In this document: piece by piece, positions 9,129-18,772 of the stretch
Position numbering within the stretch: the stretch's first letter is position 1
How the letters are laid out: each line of letters begins with the position of its first letter
Assembly (NCBI RefSeq): GCF_003387355.1
Contig: NZ_QUNH01000002.1
Coordinates: 1,148,728-1,212,727 of the forward strand
Direction of reading: 5' to 3'
Length of the DNA: 64,000 nucleotides
DNA from: Winogradskyella sediminis
Lineage (GTDB): Bacteria > Bacteroidota > Bacteroidia > Flavobacteriales > Flavobacteriaceae
Position numbers and translations under genes: made by a program
The notes under the pieces: model-generated
The model's database searches: none
What the model was told of the DNA's origin: nothing
What the model saw: only the letters and a program-made list of their open reading frames with translations

Positions 9129-9833
9129 ATGGAAGAGTTTTTAAAACAAAACTATTTTTTATTAACTTATTCTGTTGAATTTTTAGCAGCAGTTATTGGC
9201 TTGATTCTTTTTAAGAAGTATAGTCATGTTGCTGCTAAATTTTTAATTTATTTTTTAGTTTTTGCATTTTTTATTGATTTACTTCATAGTTATCCACAAT
9301 ACTTAAAGAGCTTGAATAAATTTGATTTAATCGAAGGCACATTGATTGAAAAAAACTATTGGTTATCTAATATATTATGGTTTGGAGGTGTTGTGTGTTT
9401 TTTATTTTATGTCAATTATAAAATTAGTAGTAATCCTCGTTTCAGAATAGCTTTAAAATACTGTTTTATAACGTATGTAATATTGTTTGTTCTTTATGGG
9501 ATTTTTAATTTTGATTTGTTATTTACTACATTAAATTCATTTGTAGCTGTTTTGAGTTTATGGATGATATTAGTGTGTTCGTCCGTATTTTATGTTGAAA
9601 TATTACAGAGTAATTTAATTTTTCAATTTTATAAATCTATATATTTTTATATCAATACTTGTTTTTTATTGTGGAGTATACTTATTGTTCCTATAGTTTT
9701 TTACGAAATTTATTTTTCTACTGCAGATTGGAATTTCGTTATTCTAAAATGGCAAATTTATTTATCCGTTAATATTATCTTTTACTTAACCCTTTCTATA
9801 GCTTTAATATGTTGCAAGCCAGAGACCAAATAG
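9129..9833 (+). CDS. Polytopic membrane protein, possible sensor partner of the downstream kinase
   Basis: 234 residues from the ATG at 9129; an upstream in-frame ATG at 9075 lies inside the preceding gene and is less likely. About seven hydrophobic helices, very rich in Phe, Tyr, Leu and Ile, with no soluble domain of size. The 3' end overlaps the next gene's start by 25 bases. That close linkage to a kinase with only a single membrane helix suggests this protein supplies the membrane sensor module. No catalytic motif is seen. Confidence 0.75.
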   Translation: MEEFLKQNYFLLTYSVEFLAAVIGLILFKKYSHVAAKFLIYFLVFAFFIDLLHSYPQYLKSLNKFDLIEGTLIEKNYWLSNILWFGGVVCFLFYVNYKISSNPRFRIALKYCFITYVILFVLYGIFNFDLLFTTLNSFVAVLSLWMILVCSSVFYVEILQSNLIFQFYKSIYFYINTCFLLWSILIVPIVFYEIYFSTADWNFVILKWQIYLSVNIIFYLTLSIALICCKPETK

Positions 9834-10615
9834 TAACTTCAGATGCACAACGATATTTATTGGTTTATATGGTGGGTGTTTTAGTTGTTATCTGTGCACT
9901 AATCATTATTTTCTTCATAATATTTCAAAAACGAAAAAATCAACTTTTAATAGATAAAGTAAAGCAACAACAAAAATTTGATGAAGAACTCATAAAAACC
10001 CAGCAAGAAATACAAGAAGAAACCTTAAAACATGTTGGTAGAGAATTACACGACAATATTGGGCAAATGCTAGTTATGTCTACCATGCAAATGAATGCCG
10101 TTTTAACTGCAGTGAGCAGTGAGGCTAAGATTAAGGTTAATAGTGCAGCGGACACTCTAAAAAGCACATTAGAAGAGGTGAGAGCTTTGTCTAGAACTTT
10201 AAATAGTGATGTTATTTTAAATTTAGGTTTTGAAGCTACCTTAAAAAATGAAATCGCACGTTTAAATAAGTCTGGTCTGATTAAAGCTATCTTATCGATC
10301 TCAGGAAAAAAGGTGAGTTTTGAGAATAAAAAAGATGAAATTATATTATTTAGAATTCTTCAGGAATTCTTTTCAAATACTTTAAAACACGCTGAAGCGG
10401 AACATATACATGTGTCTCTAGATTATTGGGAAGACCATTTGGATATAAAAGTTGAAGATGATGGAGTGGGATTTCATTTAGATAAGGCCGAAAAAGGATC
10501 TGGGCTGATTAATATAGAGAAACGAGTAGAATTATTAAAGGGAACATTTCAGCTCAACTCTAAAGTAGATAAGGGTACTGTACTAACCTTAAAATATCCT
10601 TATAAAATGGACTAG
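9809..10615 (+). CDS. NarL-type sensor histidine kinase (HisKA_3)
   Basis: 268 residues. One membrane helix (about 16-40) leads into a coiled linker rich in Gln and Lys. The HisKA_3 dimerisation box is HVGRELHDNIGQM with the phosphoacceptor at about His81, followed by a HATPase_c domain containing FRILQEFFSNTLKHAEA, DDGVGF and GSGLINIEKRVELL. Kinases of this kind normally pair with LuxR-type response regulators, but none is adjacent, so the partner is elsewhere. Input probably comes from the overlapping upstream membrane protein. The stop shares bases with that of the convergent gene on the minus strand (10612-10615). Confidence 0.9.
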   Translation: MLQARDQIVTSDAQRYLLVYMVGVLVVICALIIIFFIIFQKRKNQLLIDKVKQQQKFDEELIKTQQEIQEETLKHVGRELHDNIGQMLVMSTMQMNAVLTAVSSEAKIKVNSAADTLKSTLEEVRALSRTLNSDVILNLGFEATLKNEIARLNKSGLIKAILSISGKKVSFENKKDEIILFRILQEFFSNTLKHAEAEHIHVSLDYWEDHLDIKVEDDGVGFHLDKAEKGSGLINIEKRVELLKGTFQLNSKVDKGTVLTLKYPYKMD

Positions 10616-11313
10616 TCTATACACGCATCCCAAAGCGCATCCTTTGGTAAAGGTGCCGTGATGTATATTTCTTCTTTTTTTACAGGATGTATAAATCGTA
10701 GGGTTCTGGCGTGCAAACTGATACTCGCATCTTTATTGCTGCGATTAAATCCATATTTTAAATCCCCTTTAATCGGACAACCTATAGACGCAAGTTGCAC
10801 ACGGATTTGATGATGTCTACCCGTTTCTAAATCTATTTCTAAGACAAAGAAATTATTTAGTGTTTTAATAACCTTATAGTGTAGAATAGCTTTTTTACTA
10901 CCTTCAATTTCTTTTTTAAAGGCTGTTGACTTATTGTTTTTAGGATTCTTTTTTAACCAATGAATTAAAGTACCATTAGTTTTTGGTGGTTCATTTTTAA
11001 CAATAGCCCAATAGGTCTTTTTAGCTGTTTTTTCTGCAAATAATTTATTGAGCCTAGGTAGCGCTTTACTTGTTTTTGAAAACATTACAATTCCCGTCGT
11101 TGGTCGGTCTAATCGATGGACAACACCAAGATATACATTCCCTTCTTTTTTATACTTGTCTTTTAAATAAGACTTTACCACCTCGCTTAGGGGTTTGTCT
11201 CCTGTTTTATCTCCTTGCACAATATCGCCAGCACGTTTGTTGACTACAATAATGTGATTATCCTCGTAGATGACTTGTAGGTTACTTTTATTGGAAAGGA
11301 TTTTTTTAGACAT
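10612..11313 (-). CDS. RluA-family pseudouridine synthase
   Basis: 233 residues, the single-domain form without an S4 domain. The catalytic motif is VVHRLDRPTTGIVMFSK, with the catalytic Asp in HRLD. GRHHQIRVQLASIGCPIKGDLKYG matches the second conserved block. It should isomerise uridine to pseudouridine in tRNA or rRNA; the exact target cannot be read from sequence. It is one of two such genes in the window (also 39433-40107). It converges on the histidine kinase with a 4-base overlap of stops. Confidence 0.9.
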   Translation of the reverse strand: MSKKILSNKSNLQVIYEDNHIIVVNKRAGDIVQGDKTGDKPLSEVVKSYLKDKYKKEGNVYLGVVHRLDRPTTGIVMFSKTSKALPRLNKLFAEKTAKKTYWAIVKNEPPKTNGTLIHWLKKNPKNNKSTAFKKEIEGSKKAILHYKVIKTLNNFFVLEIDLETGRHHQIRVQLASIGCPIKGDLKYGFNRSNKDASISLHARTLRFIHPVKKEEIYITAPLPKDALWDACID

Positions 11314-11356
11314 TATAGAGTATTCGATGTTTAGATCTTTAGACTTTTAGAAAATA

Positions 11357-11710
11357 TTAAATTAAAGTAGATTTAAATTTTGAAATCATTTTGATAATTT
11401 CACCTAATTCCGAAAGGCATGATTGGAGTTCATTATCTAAAATAAAATTTAAATCAGCAGAAATAAGTAGCTGAGTTTCTATTTCGTAAGCAGAACCTAT
11501 TGATATTTGTAAAAATCGAGCAAAACCTTTATTAGAATTTCTAGAGGATCCTTCAGCTATATTTGAAGGAATTGAAACGGATGCTCTTCTCAATTGATTG
11601 GTTAGACCAAACTTTTCTGAATCTGGAAATTTTGAAGTAATAGCATAAATTTCAGAGCAGAATAATCTACTTCGTTTCCAAATCTGCAATTCTTTAAATT
11701 TATGAGCCAT
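11357..11710 (-). CDS. Four-helix bundle protein (S23/TIGR02436 family)
   Basis: 117 residues starting MAHKFKELQIWKRSRLF, with the signature LTNQLRRASVSIPSNIAEG followed by EIETQL. The family is named for intervening sequences of 23S rRNA and forms pentameric helical bundles; its function is unknown. In Bacteroidota such genes often sit alone between unrelated housekeeping genes, as here between panB and an rluA-type gene. The flank at 11725-11753 carries short repeats, which hints that the gene arrived as a small mobile unit. Confidence 0.9.
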   Translation of the reverse strand: MAHKFKELQIWKRSRLFCSEIYAITSKFPDSEKFGLTNQLRRASVSIPSNIAEGSSRNSNKGFARFLQISIGSAYEIETQLLISADLNFILDNELQSCLSELGEIIKMISKFKSTLI

Positions 11711-11724
11711 GTTTTAAGTTTAGC

Positions 11725-11753
11725 TATCTAAGTAGTCTAATAATGTCTAAGTA
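11725..11753. repeat. Short direct repeats upstream of the four-helix bundle gene
   Basis: TCTAAGTA occurs at 11727-11734 and 11746-11753, and GTCTAA at 11735-11740 and 11745-11750, giving a low-complexity stretch between panB and the four-helix bundle gene. It may be an insertion scar. The other flank (11320-11345) has related TTTAGA runs. Confidence 0.4.
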
Positions 11754-11767
11754 TCTCACAAACTAAA

Positions 11768-12586
11768 TTAATATTGTTCCTCATCATTTGGGAAATCCTC
11801 AGACTTAACATCATCTACATATTGTCCAATAGCATTGGTCATGTCTTCGTACAAATTCATATATCGACGTAAAAAACGAGGATTAAATTCATGCGTCATC
11901 CCTAACATATCATGTAGCACTAAAACTTGTCCATCTACACCAGATCCTGCACCAATACCAATAACAGGAATAGAAACACTCTCTGCAACTTCTTGAGCCA
12001 AGGTAGCGGGTATTTTTTCTAAAACAATTGCAAAACAACCTGCTTTTTCAAGCATTAAGGCATCTTCTTTTAAGCGTTTAGCTTCTTCTTCTTCTTTAGC
12101 TCTTACAGTGTAAGTTCCAAATTTATATATTGATTGTGGTGTGAGACCTAAATGACCCATAACCGGAATTCCTGCATTTAATATACGTTTTATAGAATCT
12201 TTAACTTCTTTGCCACCTTCCATTTTTACAGCATGGCCACCAGATTCTTTCATAATTCTAATCGCAGATCGTAAGGCTTCTTTAGGATCACTTTGGTAGC
12301 TACCAAAAGGCAAATCAACCACAACTAAAGAGCGATCTATGGCTCTAACGACGGAAGAGGCATGATAAATCATTTGGTCTAAAGTTATAGGTAATGTAGT
12401 TTCGTGCCCAGCCATAACATTACTGGCAGAATCACCCACTAAAATAACATCTATACCAGCACCATCTACTATTTTTGCCATAGTATAATCGTAAGCTGTA
12501 AGCATGGATATTTTTTCGCCTCTAGATTTCATATCAACGAGACTTTTAACGGTAATTCTTTTATATTCTTTTTTTGCTACTGACAT
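11768..12586 (-). CDS. panB: 3-methyl-2-oxobutanoate hydroxymethyltransferase
   Basis: 272 residues, full length. PanB transfers a hydroxymethyl group from methylene-tetrahydrofolate to alpha-ketoisovalerate, the first committed step of pantothenate and CoA synthesis. Visible signatures are [26 protein letters not shown] at the N-terminus (metal-binding Asp in GDS), GHLGLTPQS, and [22 protein letters not shown]. The start [13 protein letters not shown] is standard. No other pan gene is adjacent. Confidence 0.95.
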   Translation of the reverse strand: MSVAKKEYKRITVKSLVDMKSRGEKISMLTAYDYTMAKIVDGAGIDVILVGDSASNVMAGHETTLPITLDQMIYHASSVVRAIDRSLVVVDLPFGSYQSDPKEALRSAIRIMKESGGHAVKMEGGKEVKDSIKRILNAGIPVMGHLGLTPQSIYKFGTYTVRAKEEEEAKRLKEDALMLEKAGCFAIVLEKIPATLAQEVAESVSIPVIGIGAGSGVDGQVLVLHDMLGMTHEFNPRFLRRYMNLYEDMTNAIGQYVDDVKSEDFPNDEEQY

Positions 12587-12731
12587 CGTTATTCTATTAA
12601 TTGAATGTAAAAATAAAGAGATTTGTTAAGCTTTGGTTTAATTCAAGCCATAAAATTATGAAATCAATATTTTGACATTCGTATTTTTACCGAATTCTTT
12701 AAATAGAGTTGCAGCTAAGATAACCTATAAA

Positions 12732-14156
12732 TTAGCAATCTGTTAAATGAACACCTACAGCTAATCCTCCTTCAGAAGTTTCTTTGTATTTAGAACTCAT
12801 GTCTTTTGCGGTTTCCCACATGGTTTTAACCACTTTATCTAAAGGTACTTTTACATTTTTAGGATCGGTATCTAAAGCTAGTTCGGCCGCATTTATGGCT
12901 TTTATAGCTCCCATAGAATTGCGTTCAATACACGGAATTTGTACCAAGCCACCAATTGGGTCACAGGTTAAGCCTAAATGATGCTCCATAGCGATTTCTG
13001 CAGCGACTAAAACTTGCTCTGGTGTGCCACCTAATAACTCACATAAAGCACCAGCAGCCATAGCAGATGAGACGCCAATTTCTGCCTGACAGCCACCCAT
13101 TGCAGCACTAATTGTTGCATTTTTCTTAAAGATGCTACCAATCTCACTAGCGACTAAAAGGAATTTTTTAATGTGTTTGAAATCTGCATCATGATTTTCT
13201 ATAACCAAGTAGTACATTAATACAGCGGGTATTACTCCGGCACTTCCGTTAGTAGGTGCGGTCACCACACGCCCTAGAGAAGCATTAACTTCGTTAACCG
13301 CTAAAGCAAAGCAGCTGACCCATTTTAAAATTTGACGAAATTTAACTTCTGTTTTTCTTATGGTTTCTAGCCATTCTTGTGGCGTTTCATAAGAATAAGA
13401 ACCTATAATGTTTTTATGCATATCAAAAGCACGTCGTCTAACGTTGAGTCCACCAGGTAAATTTCCTTCAGTATGACATCCTGTATACATGCATTCTAAC
13501 ATGGTATTCCAAATGCGTTTTAATTCAAAATCTATAGAGTCTTCGTCTCTAATCGATTTTTCATTTTCTAAAACAACTCCAGATATAGGTAAATCTAATT
13601 GCTCACAAAACTTAAGTAGTTCTTCTCCGTATGCTATAGGATATGGAAATGTACAATAGAAAATTATTTTATTGGCTTTAGCGACTTTTCGTTCTTCTTG
13701 AACAACAAACCCACCACCAATAGAGTAGTAGGTGTATCTGTAATTTCTGCCATTGATTTGAGCAGTGAAAACCATGCCGTTAGAATGGAAGGGTAGTGAT
13801 TTTCGGTTAAATACAATATTGGATTTAAAATCAAAAGGAATAGCACGTTCATTATTAAACATTAAAACATTAGTCGTTTTAACATCGTCAATGATAGTGT
13901 TAATGTCTTCAATAGGCATTCGTTCTGGGTCTGCACCTGTTAAACCTAAAATTACAGCAAAGTCTGTAGCATGACCTTTACCTGTTAGTGATAAAGACCC
14001 ATAAAGATCTACCGTTATTTTTTCAACTTTATCAAAGCGTTTTTTATCTTTTAACTCTTTAATCCAACGTTCGGCAGCTCGCCATGGTCCTAAAGTGTGA
14101 GAACTCGATGGTCCTACACCAATTTTTAGCATGTCGAAAACTGAAATACACTCCAT
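12732..14156 (-). CDS. sdaA: L-serine ammonia-lyase, iron-sulfur type
   Basis: 474 residues, the fused single-chain form carrying both beta and alpha domains. It deaminates L-serine to pyruvate and ammonia using a 4Fe-4S cluster. N-terminal [15 protein letters not shown] is the substrate-domain signature; the alpha domain shows [36 protein letters not shown] and [19 protein letters not shown], which supply conserved cysteines. A perfect TATATTTG -7 element lies 25 bases upstream. It is preceded by a terminator that isolates it from the next gene. Confidence 0.95.
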   Translation of the reverse strand: MECISVFDMLKIGVGPSSSHTLGPWRAAERWIKELKDKKRFDKVEKITVDLYGSLSLTGKGHATDFAVILGLTGADPERMPIEDINTIIDDVKTTNVLMFNNERAIPFDFKSNIVFNRKSLPFHSNGMVFTAQINGRNYRYTYYSIGGGFVVQEERKVAKANKIIFYCTFPYPIAYGEELLKFCEQLDLPISGVVLENEKSIRDEDSIDFELKRIWNTMLECMYTGCHTEGNLPGGLNVRRRAFDMHKNIIGSYSYETPQEWLETIRKTEVKFRQILKWVSCFALAVNEVNASLGRVVTAPTNGSAGVIPAVLMYYLVIENHDADFKHIKKFLLVASEIGSIFKKNATISAAMGGCQAEIGVSSAMAAGALCELLGGTPEQVLVAAEIAMEHHLGLTCDPIGGLVQIPCIERNSMGAIKAINAAELALDTDPKNVKVPLDKVVKTMWETAKDMSSKYKETSEGGLAVGVHLTDC

Positions 14157-14180
14157 CTAAGAAATCGTTTTTGTTTACTG

Positions 14181-14188
14181 CAAATATA
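14181..14188 (-). promoter_or_regulatory. -7 element (TATATTTG) of sdaA
   Basis: A perfect match to the Bacteroidota TAnnTTTG element on the minus strand, 25 bases before the sdaA ATG. No clear TTG -33 box is present at the expected distance. Confidence 0.5.
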
Positions 14189-14223
14189 GGTAGATGTTCA
14201 TTTAAAGCTGGTAATTTCGAAAA

Positions 14224-14255
14224 TAAAAAAAAGCTTGAAATTGATTCCAAGCTTT
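14224..14255 (-). terminator. Terminator of the collagen-like lipoprotein gene
   Basis: 8-bp perfect stem (AAAGCTTG at 14230-14237 with CAAGCTTT at 14248-14255), 10-base loop, followed on the minus strand by a long T run. It lies just 3' of the lipoprotein gene. Confidence 0.75.
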
Positions 14256-14282
14256 AAGATATAATGTTAAAATTTCAAGTAT

Positions 14283-14792
14283 TTATTCAACGAATTCCAT
14301 AACATCATCATAATTTGTGATATCTAAATTAGTACTATTCACAAAATCTACAGGTAAAACCACAATTCTAAAGGTTTGATTCAACGTGGCAGCCGTTGAT
14401 AAGTTATTAAAATCGAAGTTTGCTGGTGCATCTATAAATAATCGAACTTCATCAAAGCTGTAGTCATAATTATATTGAAATAATTCACCAGAATCTGTAA
14501 AAATAGTTTGAGGTATTAATCTCCAAACATCATTACCAGTAACAGGATCTTGTTCCCAAAGTATATAAGCTAAAGTCATATCGGTATCATAGAGATCGAT
14601 TGAGCTTGGAATAACTATATATTCTTCATAGTTGTTTTCAGGCAAGAAATCAATTGTTCTTTCGAACGATTGTCCCACAAAGTTTACTCCGTCTAATCCA
14701 TCTTGTCCATCAAAACCAGGTGGGCCTTGGTCACCTGTACAAGACGTTAATATAAAAGTAAGTGCAAATAATAAAATGGCTATTTTTCTCAT
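14283..14792 (-). CDS. Small lipoprotein with a collagen-like Gly-X-Y stretch
   Basis: 169 residues. The signal peptide ends in a classical lipobox (FILTSC at 13-18), so it should be lipidated. It is followed at once by a short collagen-like run (GPPGFDGQDGLDG). The remaining ~130 residues look like a beta-rich domain with LPENNYEEYIVIPSSI and TFRIVVLPVDF. Similar short lipoproteins with a Gly-X-Y linker are frequent in Flavobacteriia; their function is unknown. Single-gene unit with its own terminator. Confidence 0.85.
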   Translation of the reverse strand: MRKIAILLFALTFILTSCTGDQGPPGFDGQDGLDGVNFVGQSFERTIDFLPENNYEEYIVIPSSIDLYDTDMTLAYILWEQDPVTGNDVWRLIPQTIFTDSGELFQYNYDYSFDEVRLFIDAPANFDFNNLSTAATLNQTFRIVVLPVDFVNSTNLDITNYDDVMEFVE

Positions 14793-14910
14793 GATGATAT
14801 AAAATTTAATTAATTACTAATGTATTGCTATTTATTATCAAACAGCATGCCCTTTTTATATATTATTAAGATTTTACTTTTAAATGAAAATGAAATGAAT
14901 TATTACCATA

Positions 14911-14941
14911 AAAAAAAGCACCCTCAAATGAAGGTGCTTTT
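14911..14941 (-). terminator. Terminator of the large secreted protein gene
   Basis: 9-bp stem (AAAAGCACC at 14914-14922 with GGTGCTTTT at 14933-14941) with a T run on the minus strand, about 20 bases past the stop of the 1179-residue protein gene. Confidence 0.8.
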
Positions 14942-14962
14942 CATGGAAATAAATTAGCAGAT

Positions 14963-17900
14963 TTATTTAATTAAAAGCTTAAAGCTTTCACCATTTATTG
15001 TTTTCAAAATATAGGTGCCAGCAGTTAAAGTTGGCAATTGAAAATCCATTGTATTTTCTTTAGACACTATTTCACGACCTTGAATATCAAATAGTGAAAC
15101 AGATACCGTTTTATTAAAGTATACCGTTTGGTTAGATTTTGAAGGATTAGGAAACATTTTTAAAGCTTCAGACTGTAAAGTAAATTCATCAGTACTTAAA
15201 GTGTTATTATTAAGTGCATAGAAGCTTAATGTTGAACTTACTTCGTTAGCCATAATAATTAATCCTGTATCATTTGGACTATTTTCTGGAGTCACATAGA
15301 TTATGCCTTCAGGTCCTAAATCACCACCTTCGTCTTCACCTAAATCTCTATTATTAATATATTTTTCAAAAACAGGATTGTTTGGGTCTGTAACATTATA
15401 GGTCATAAACCCTCCAACACGCTCTAAAGTAATAAATGCATAGATTTCACCATCAATTTCAGCAACTGTGACGCCTTCTGGTTCAGGACCTTTATTGTCG
15501 CTTCTATTTTTAAAGTTGTTGTTACTATTACTTGCATTAAATAAAGATCCATAAGTTGGGTCATTTGCAGTAATGCGTTCAAAATCGTCACCACTATCAA
15601 AAACCAAAGCTACAGTACTTGCATTCCAAATACTAAAAGAACGTGATCCTAAAACGTGAATTTCATCAAAATCACCATCATCGTCTAAATCACCATTAGC
15701 ATTCGTTGCAGTTAAGCGTCCTAAATTTGAATCTAATTGTAAGAATTCTGCATTTGGAAAAACGGTTGGGTCTAGGTTTAGGTCACTTACACGTTCTTCT
15801 TCTTCAAAGGTATCATATTCTCTAGCATCACCTTCATTGGCAGTTACTAAATAAGTAACACCACTAACTTCGTAAGACGCCATGGCATCTGGCATATACA
15901 TTCCTTTTACTGGCCAATTGGCTAAGAAAATAAAATCGGTATCGTCAGAAGCATCCAAAGTATTGCCTTCTAAACGGTGATCTTTTAAACCTAAAGGTAA
16001 AATATCTGTAATAGTGTTAGTAGTTAAATCAATAACACCAATAGCATTGTTTTCTTGAAGCGTTACGTATGCTGTTTGAGAATCACTTGAAAACGTAATA
16101 TATTCTGGCTCCATATCTTGAGATACGGAAGCATTTGGTCCAAAGATTCTAACACCGGCAGCTTGAAGTGTAGTTAATTGACTATCGAAACTATTAAAGC
16201 TAATAGAAGTAACATCAGCTTGTGTAATATTTTCTAAACCACCAGTGACGTCAATAACAGAAATACTACCTTCAGGATCTACAGTATAGTCATCATTTGG
16301 TTGGCCTTCGTTAGCTACTAAAAGTTTTGATCCATCAGGTGTAAAACCAACCATATCTGGTAGGTTTCCTGCTGTTACAGTAGAAAGAATATCACCATTT
16401 ACATCACAAAATACAACTACACCATCTTCTAGAGGTCCTTTAGAAATTCCTAAGGCAACTATATTATTCATGTATGCTACACTTGTTGGGTCACCGTAAG
16501 TCGATAAATCAATAGAGCTTATTGTTGAAACGGCATTAATATCAGAAAAGTCTAAGATTTCTAATTTTTGACCTGTTGAGTTTAAAACGAATAAACGTTC
16601 AGATACAGGATCATGAGCTACTATTTCGGCAGATCCAGATCCATCTACTAAATAACTTGAGAGATATGTAATATCTAAGTCGTTTGATGGAATAGCAACA
16701 TTAATATCATTATCTAAAATGTATACTCCTGTAGAACTATGACTACCAATAGTTGCATTGATAGGGTTTGATAATTCTAAAATAAAAAGCTCATCCATTT
16801 CAGCATCACTGTCATCTATAATAGGAATAGAAATACTCATAGCTTCTGAAGCATTTGCAGGGAAATTTAAGGTTTGAGTAGTGAACGTAAAATCATCGGT
16901 TTCTGTTGCAGTTAATAATTCAGTAACCAAATTTATATCTATAGATACCGCACTACTAGGTGTTGTAGATAATTCTACTGTAACATTGATAGCTGTACCA
17001 TCTTCATTGATTACAAATGTGCTTTCAGAAAAACTGACTTGTGGTATAATGTTAGTAACTGGGCTGTATATTCCAGGTGAAGCAAATACTTCATCACCTA
17101 AAGATGAACCAACTAAATTTGTCGCTGGTACCCAGTTAGTCCCTTCATTAAAATCAGCATTAGGGTTTAATAATTCTAAAGAAGGACCATCTCCATCTGC
17201 AATTGTTGGCCATGGAGCGTCATCGCTATATTCCACTTGTGAAATCACTGTACCTTCAGAGTTTTTAATTTCTAATAATTCTCCTCCATTACCTAAAGCA
17301 TTAGAAATCGCTTGGGGCATATCTAAGAATGAGACACCATAAAACGCATCGGCACTTGCTTTGTCGGTTGCTAGTAATACTATATCACCTGCGTTAAGTG
17401 CTATTTCAGGAAAAACAAAGTTGAAATTACCTTCATCATTAACCGTGATGCCTCCTAAATTTATTGAAGCACTACTAGTGTTGTATATTTCTAAAAACTC
17501 AAGTGCATTTGAATCATCAGACGGTGCGTTGTACATTATTTCAGTAATAATTAAACCTGTAGTTAAAGCATTGTAAAATAAATCTTCACTGACATAAGCT
17601 GTAGATTGAATGTTAGTAAAGATATCTGCAATATTATTAACAGTAACTGTGTATGCTAAACCTTCTGTAAAACCATCATGTGTAATAGTTGCAGTTAACG
17701 TGGAATTGTCATAAACTACCGTGTTAATAGTTAACGCAGGACTAAATACATAGTTAGCTAAAGTTTCAGCTGTAACAGGAGTAACTTCTTCTGTAAAGAC
17801 AATCTTCAATGTGGTTTGGTCTAAAACAGAAACATTAGCAACGCTCGGAGGATTGGTATCTGTAGTAGCAATATCAAATGCAGTTGTATTAAATGGTATA

Positions 17901-18502
17901 CTTGCATTGTTTTCAAAATTATAGTTACTCATGTTATTCAAAGCAACTCTATAACCATTAGCGGTAAATCCTGTTCTTGGACCGTTGTAATCAGCCAAAG
18001 AGGTTCCGTTAGCATAGGTTATAGCTGTAGAGCCAAACGAGAGGCCTGTGCCAAGTAATCCAGTTCCTGCACCATCATCAAAAGCAGAGGCAGAATTGGC
18101 AACAGCTGTTATAAAGGTTGTTGGTGTATCTACATCGATACCTTGATAAACAAAAATAGCTTCAGATGATGCTGAAATTCCACCAGGAGAACCCACAATT
18201 GTGCCGTGTGACACATTTGGAGTGGCACTTATAGTGTAAAACGTAATAATGGTTCCGGCAGAAATAATACTAGATCCTGTTTGCCATTCGTAATTGGCTT
18301 CGCCAGAATTAAATGAGGTACCTGTCCATTCCTTATCCGAAAAATAAATAATGCTGTTGGCTGGTATATCAACAAATGTCACTAGCGCAAAATCGTCATC
18401 GTCATTGGCATGAAAAGCCGTAAATGCCATGTCTCCTGTGTTCAGTTGAGCACTTGCTAGGCATGAAAAAAAGAGTAATAGTAAACGTAAAATGTGTTTC
18501 AT
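14963..18502 (-). CDS. Large T9SS-secreted lamin-tail / Calx-beta / choice-of-anchor I protein
   Basis: 1179 residues. A signal peptide ends at about residue 19 (FFSCLASAQ). An N-terminal beta domain of ~200 residues and a Big-5-like segment (VSVLDQTTLKIVFTEEV) are followed by a lamin-tail domain at about 313-430 (LIITEIMYNAPSDDSNALEF), a Calx-beta domain at about 490-595 (FVINEDGTAINVTVEL, ELSNPINATIG), and a beta-propeller-like choice-of-anchor I domain at about 605-1090 (LLVANEGQPNDDYT, LVTANEGDAREY, EGPEGIIY-like). It ends with a type A sorting signal (KMFPNPSKSNQTVYF, ending SFKLLIK). It is expected on the cell surface. Choice-of-anchor I domains are common in secreted phosphoesterase-like proteins, but no nuclease or phosphatase domain is present here. 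Confidence 0.9.
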   Translation of the reverse strand: MKHILRLLLLFFSCLASAQLNTGDMAFTAFHANDDDDFALVTFVDIPANSIIYFSDKEWTGTSFNSGEANYEWQTGSSIISAGTIITFYTISATPNVSHGTIVGSPGGISASSEAIFVYQGIDVDTPTTFITAVANSASAFDDGAGTGLLGTGLSFGSTAITYANGTSLADYNGPRTGFTANGYRVALNNMSNYNFENNASIPFNTTAFDIATTDTNPPSVANVSVLDQTTLKIVFTEEVTPVTAETLANYVFSPALTINTVVYDNSTLTATITHDGFTEGLAYTVTVNNIADIFTNIQSTAYVSEDLFYNALTTGLIITEIMYNAPSDDSNALEFLEIYNTSSASINLGGITVNDEGNFNFVFPEIALNAGDIVLLATDKASADAFYGVSFLDMPQAISNALGNGGELLEIKNSEGTVISQVEYSDDAPWPTIADGDGPSLELLNPNADFNEGTNWVPATNLVGSSLGDEVFASPGIYSPVTNIIPQVSFSESTFVINEDGTAINVTVELSTTPSSAVSIDINLVTELLTATETDDFTFTTQTLNFPANASEAMSISIPIIDDSDAEMDELFILELSNPINATIGSHSSTGVYILDNDINVAIPSNDLDITYLSSYLVDGSGSAEIVAHDPVSERLFVLNSTGQKLEILDFSDINAVSTISSIDLSTYGDPTSVAYMNNIVALGISKGPLEDGVVVFCDVNGDILSTVTAGNLPDMVGFTPDGSKLLVANEGQPNDDYTVDPEGSISVIDVTGGLENITQADVTSISFNSFDSQLTTLQAAGVRIFGPNASVSQDMEPEYITFSSDSQTAYVTLQENNAIGVIDLTTNTITDILPLGLKDHRLEGNTLDASDDTDFIFLANWPVKGMYMPDAMASYEVSGVTYLVTANEGDAREYDTFEEEERVSDLNLDPTVFPNAEFLQLDSNLGRLTATNANGDLDDDGDFDEIHVLGSRSFSIWNASTVALVFDSGDDFERITANDPTYGSLFNASNSNNNFKNRSDNKGPEPEGVTVAEIDGEIYAFITLERVGGFMTYNVTDPNNPVFEKYINNRDLGEDEGGDLGPEGIIYVTPENSPNDTGLIIMANEVSSTLSFYALNNNTLSTDEFTLQSEALKMFPNPSKSNQTVYFNKTVSVSLFDIQGREIVSKENTMDFQLPTLTAGTYILKTINGESFKLLIK

Positions 18503-18772
18503 AATGTTTGGTTGTTTTTAGTTGTTGTGAAATTATCAACCAAACATGTCTAAATGATGTACTCTATATTATCTATGAATGAAGAAACTTTTAAGAATGT
18601 TACGTAGATGTATACTTATTGTTGCTGCGTATAATAATGAGGTAACAATTTAATAAAGTGACATCATGTCATATTTTTTGTCATGGCATAATCATTGACT
18701 ATTAGTTAGCGAGTTTAAAATTAATAACACTATAATTTCCGTGAAAGCGGAAAACAAATAACAAATATAATT
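18503..18772. promoter_or_regulatory. Divergent control region with dnaK leader hairpin
   Basis: A 270-base region between divergent genes. A 6-bp hairpin (TTTCCG at 18736-18741 with CGGAAA at 18748-18753) lies in the dnaK leader about 20 bases before the ATG. There is no CIRCE element and no clear TAnnTTTG promoter. The hairpin could affect message stability or heat-shock control; this is speculation. Confidence 0.35.

Noticed and set aside
18736..18753. CIRCE heat-shock operator ahead of dnaK
   Set aside because: The inverted repeat is TTTCCG/CGGAAA with a 6-base loop and does not match the CIRCE arms.
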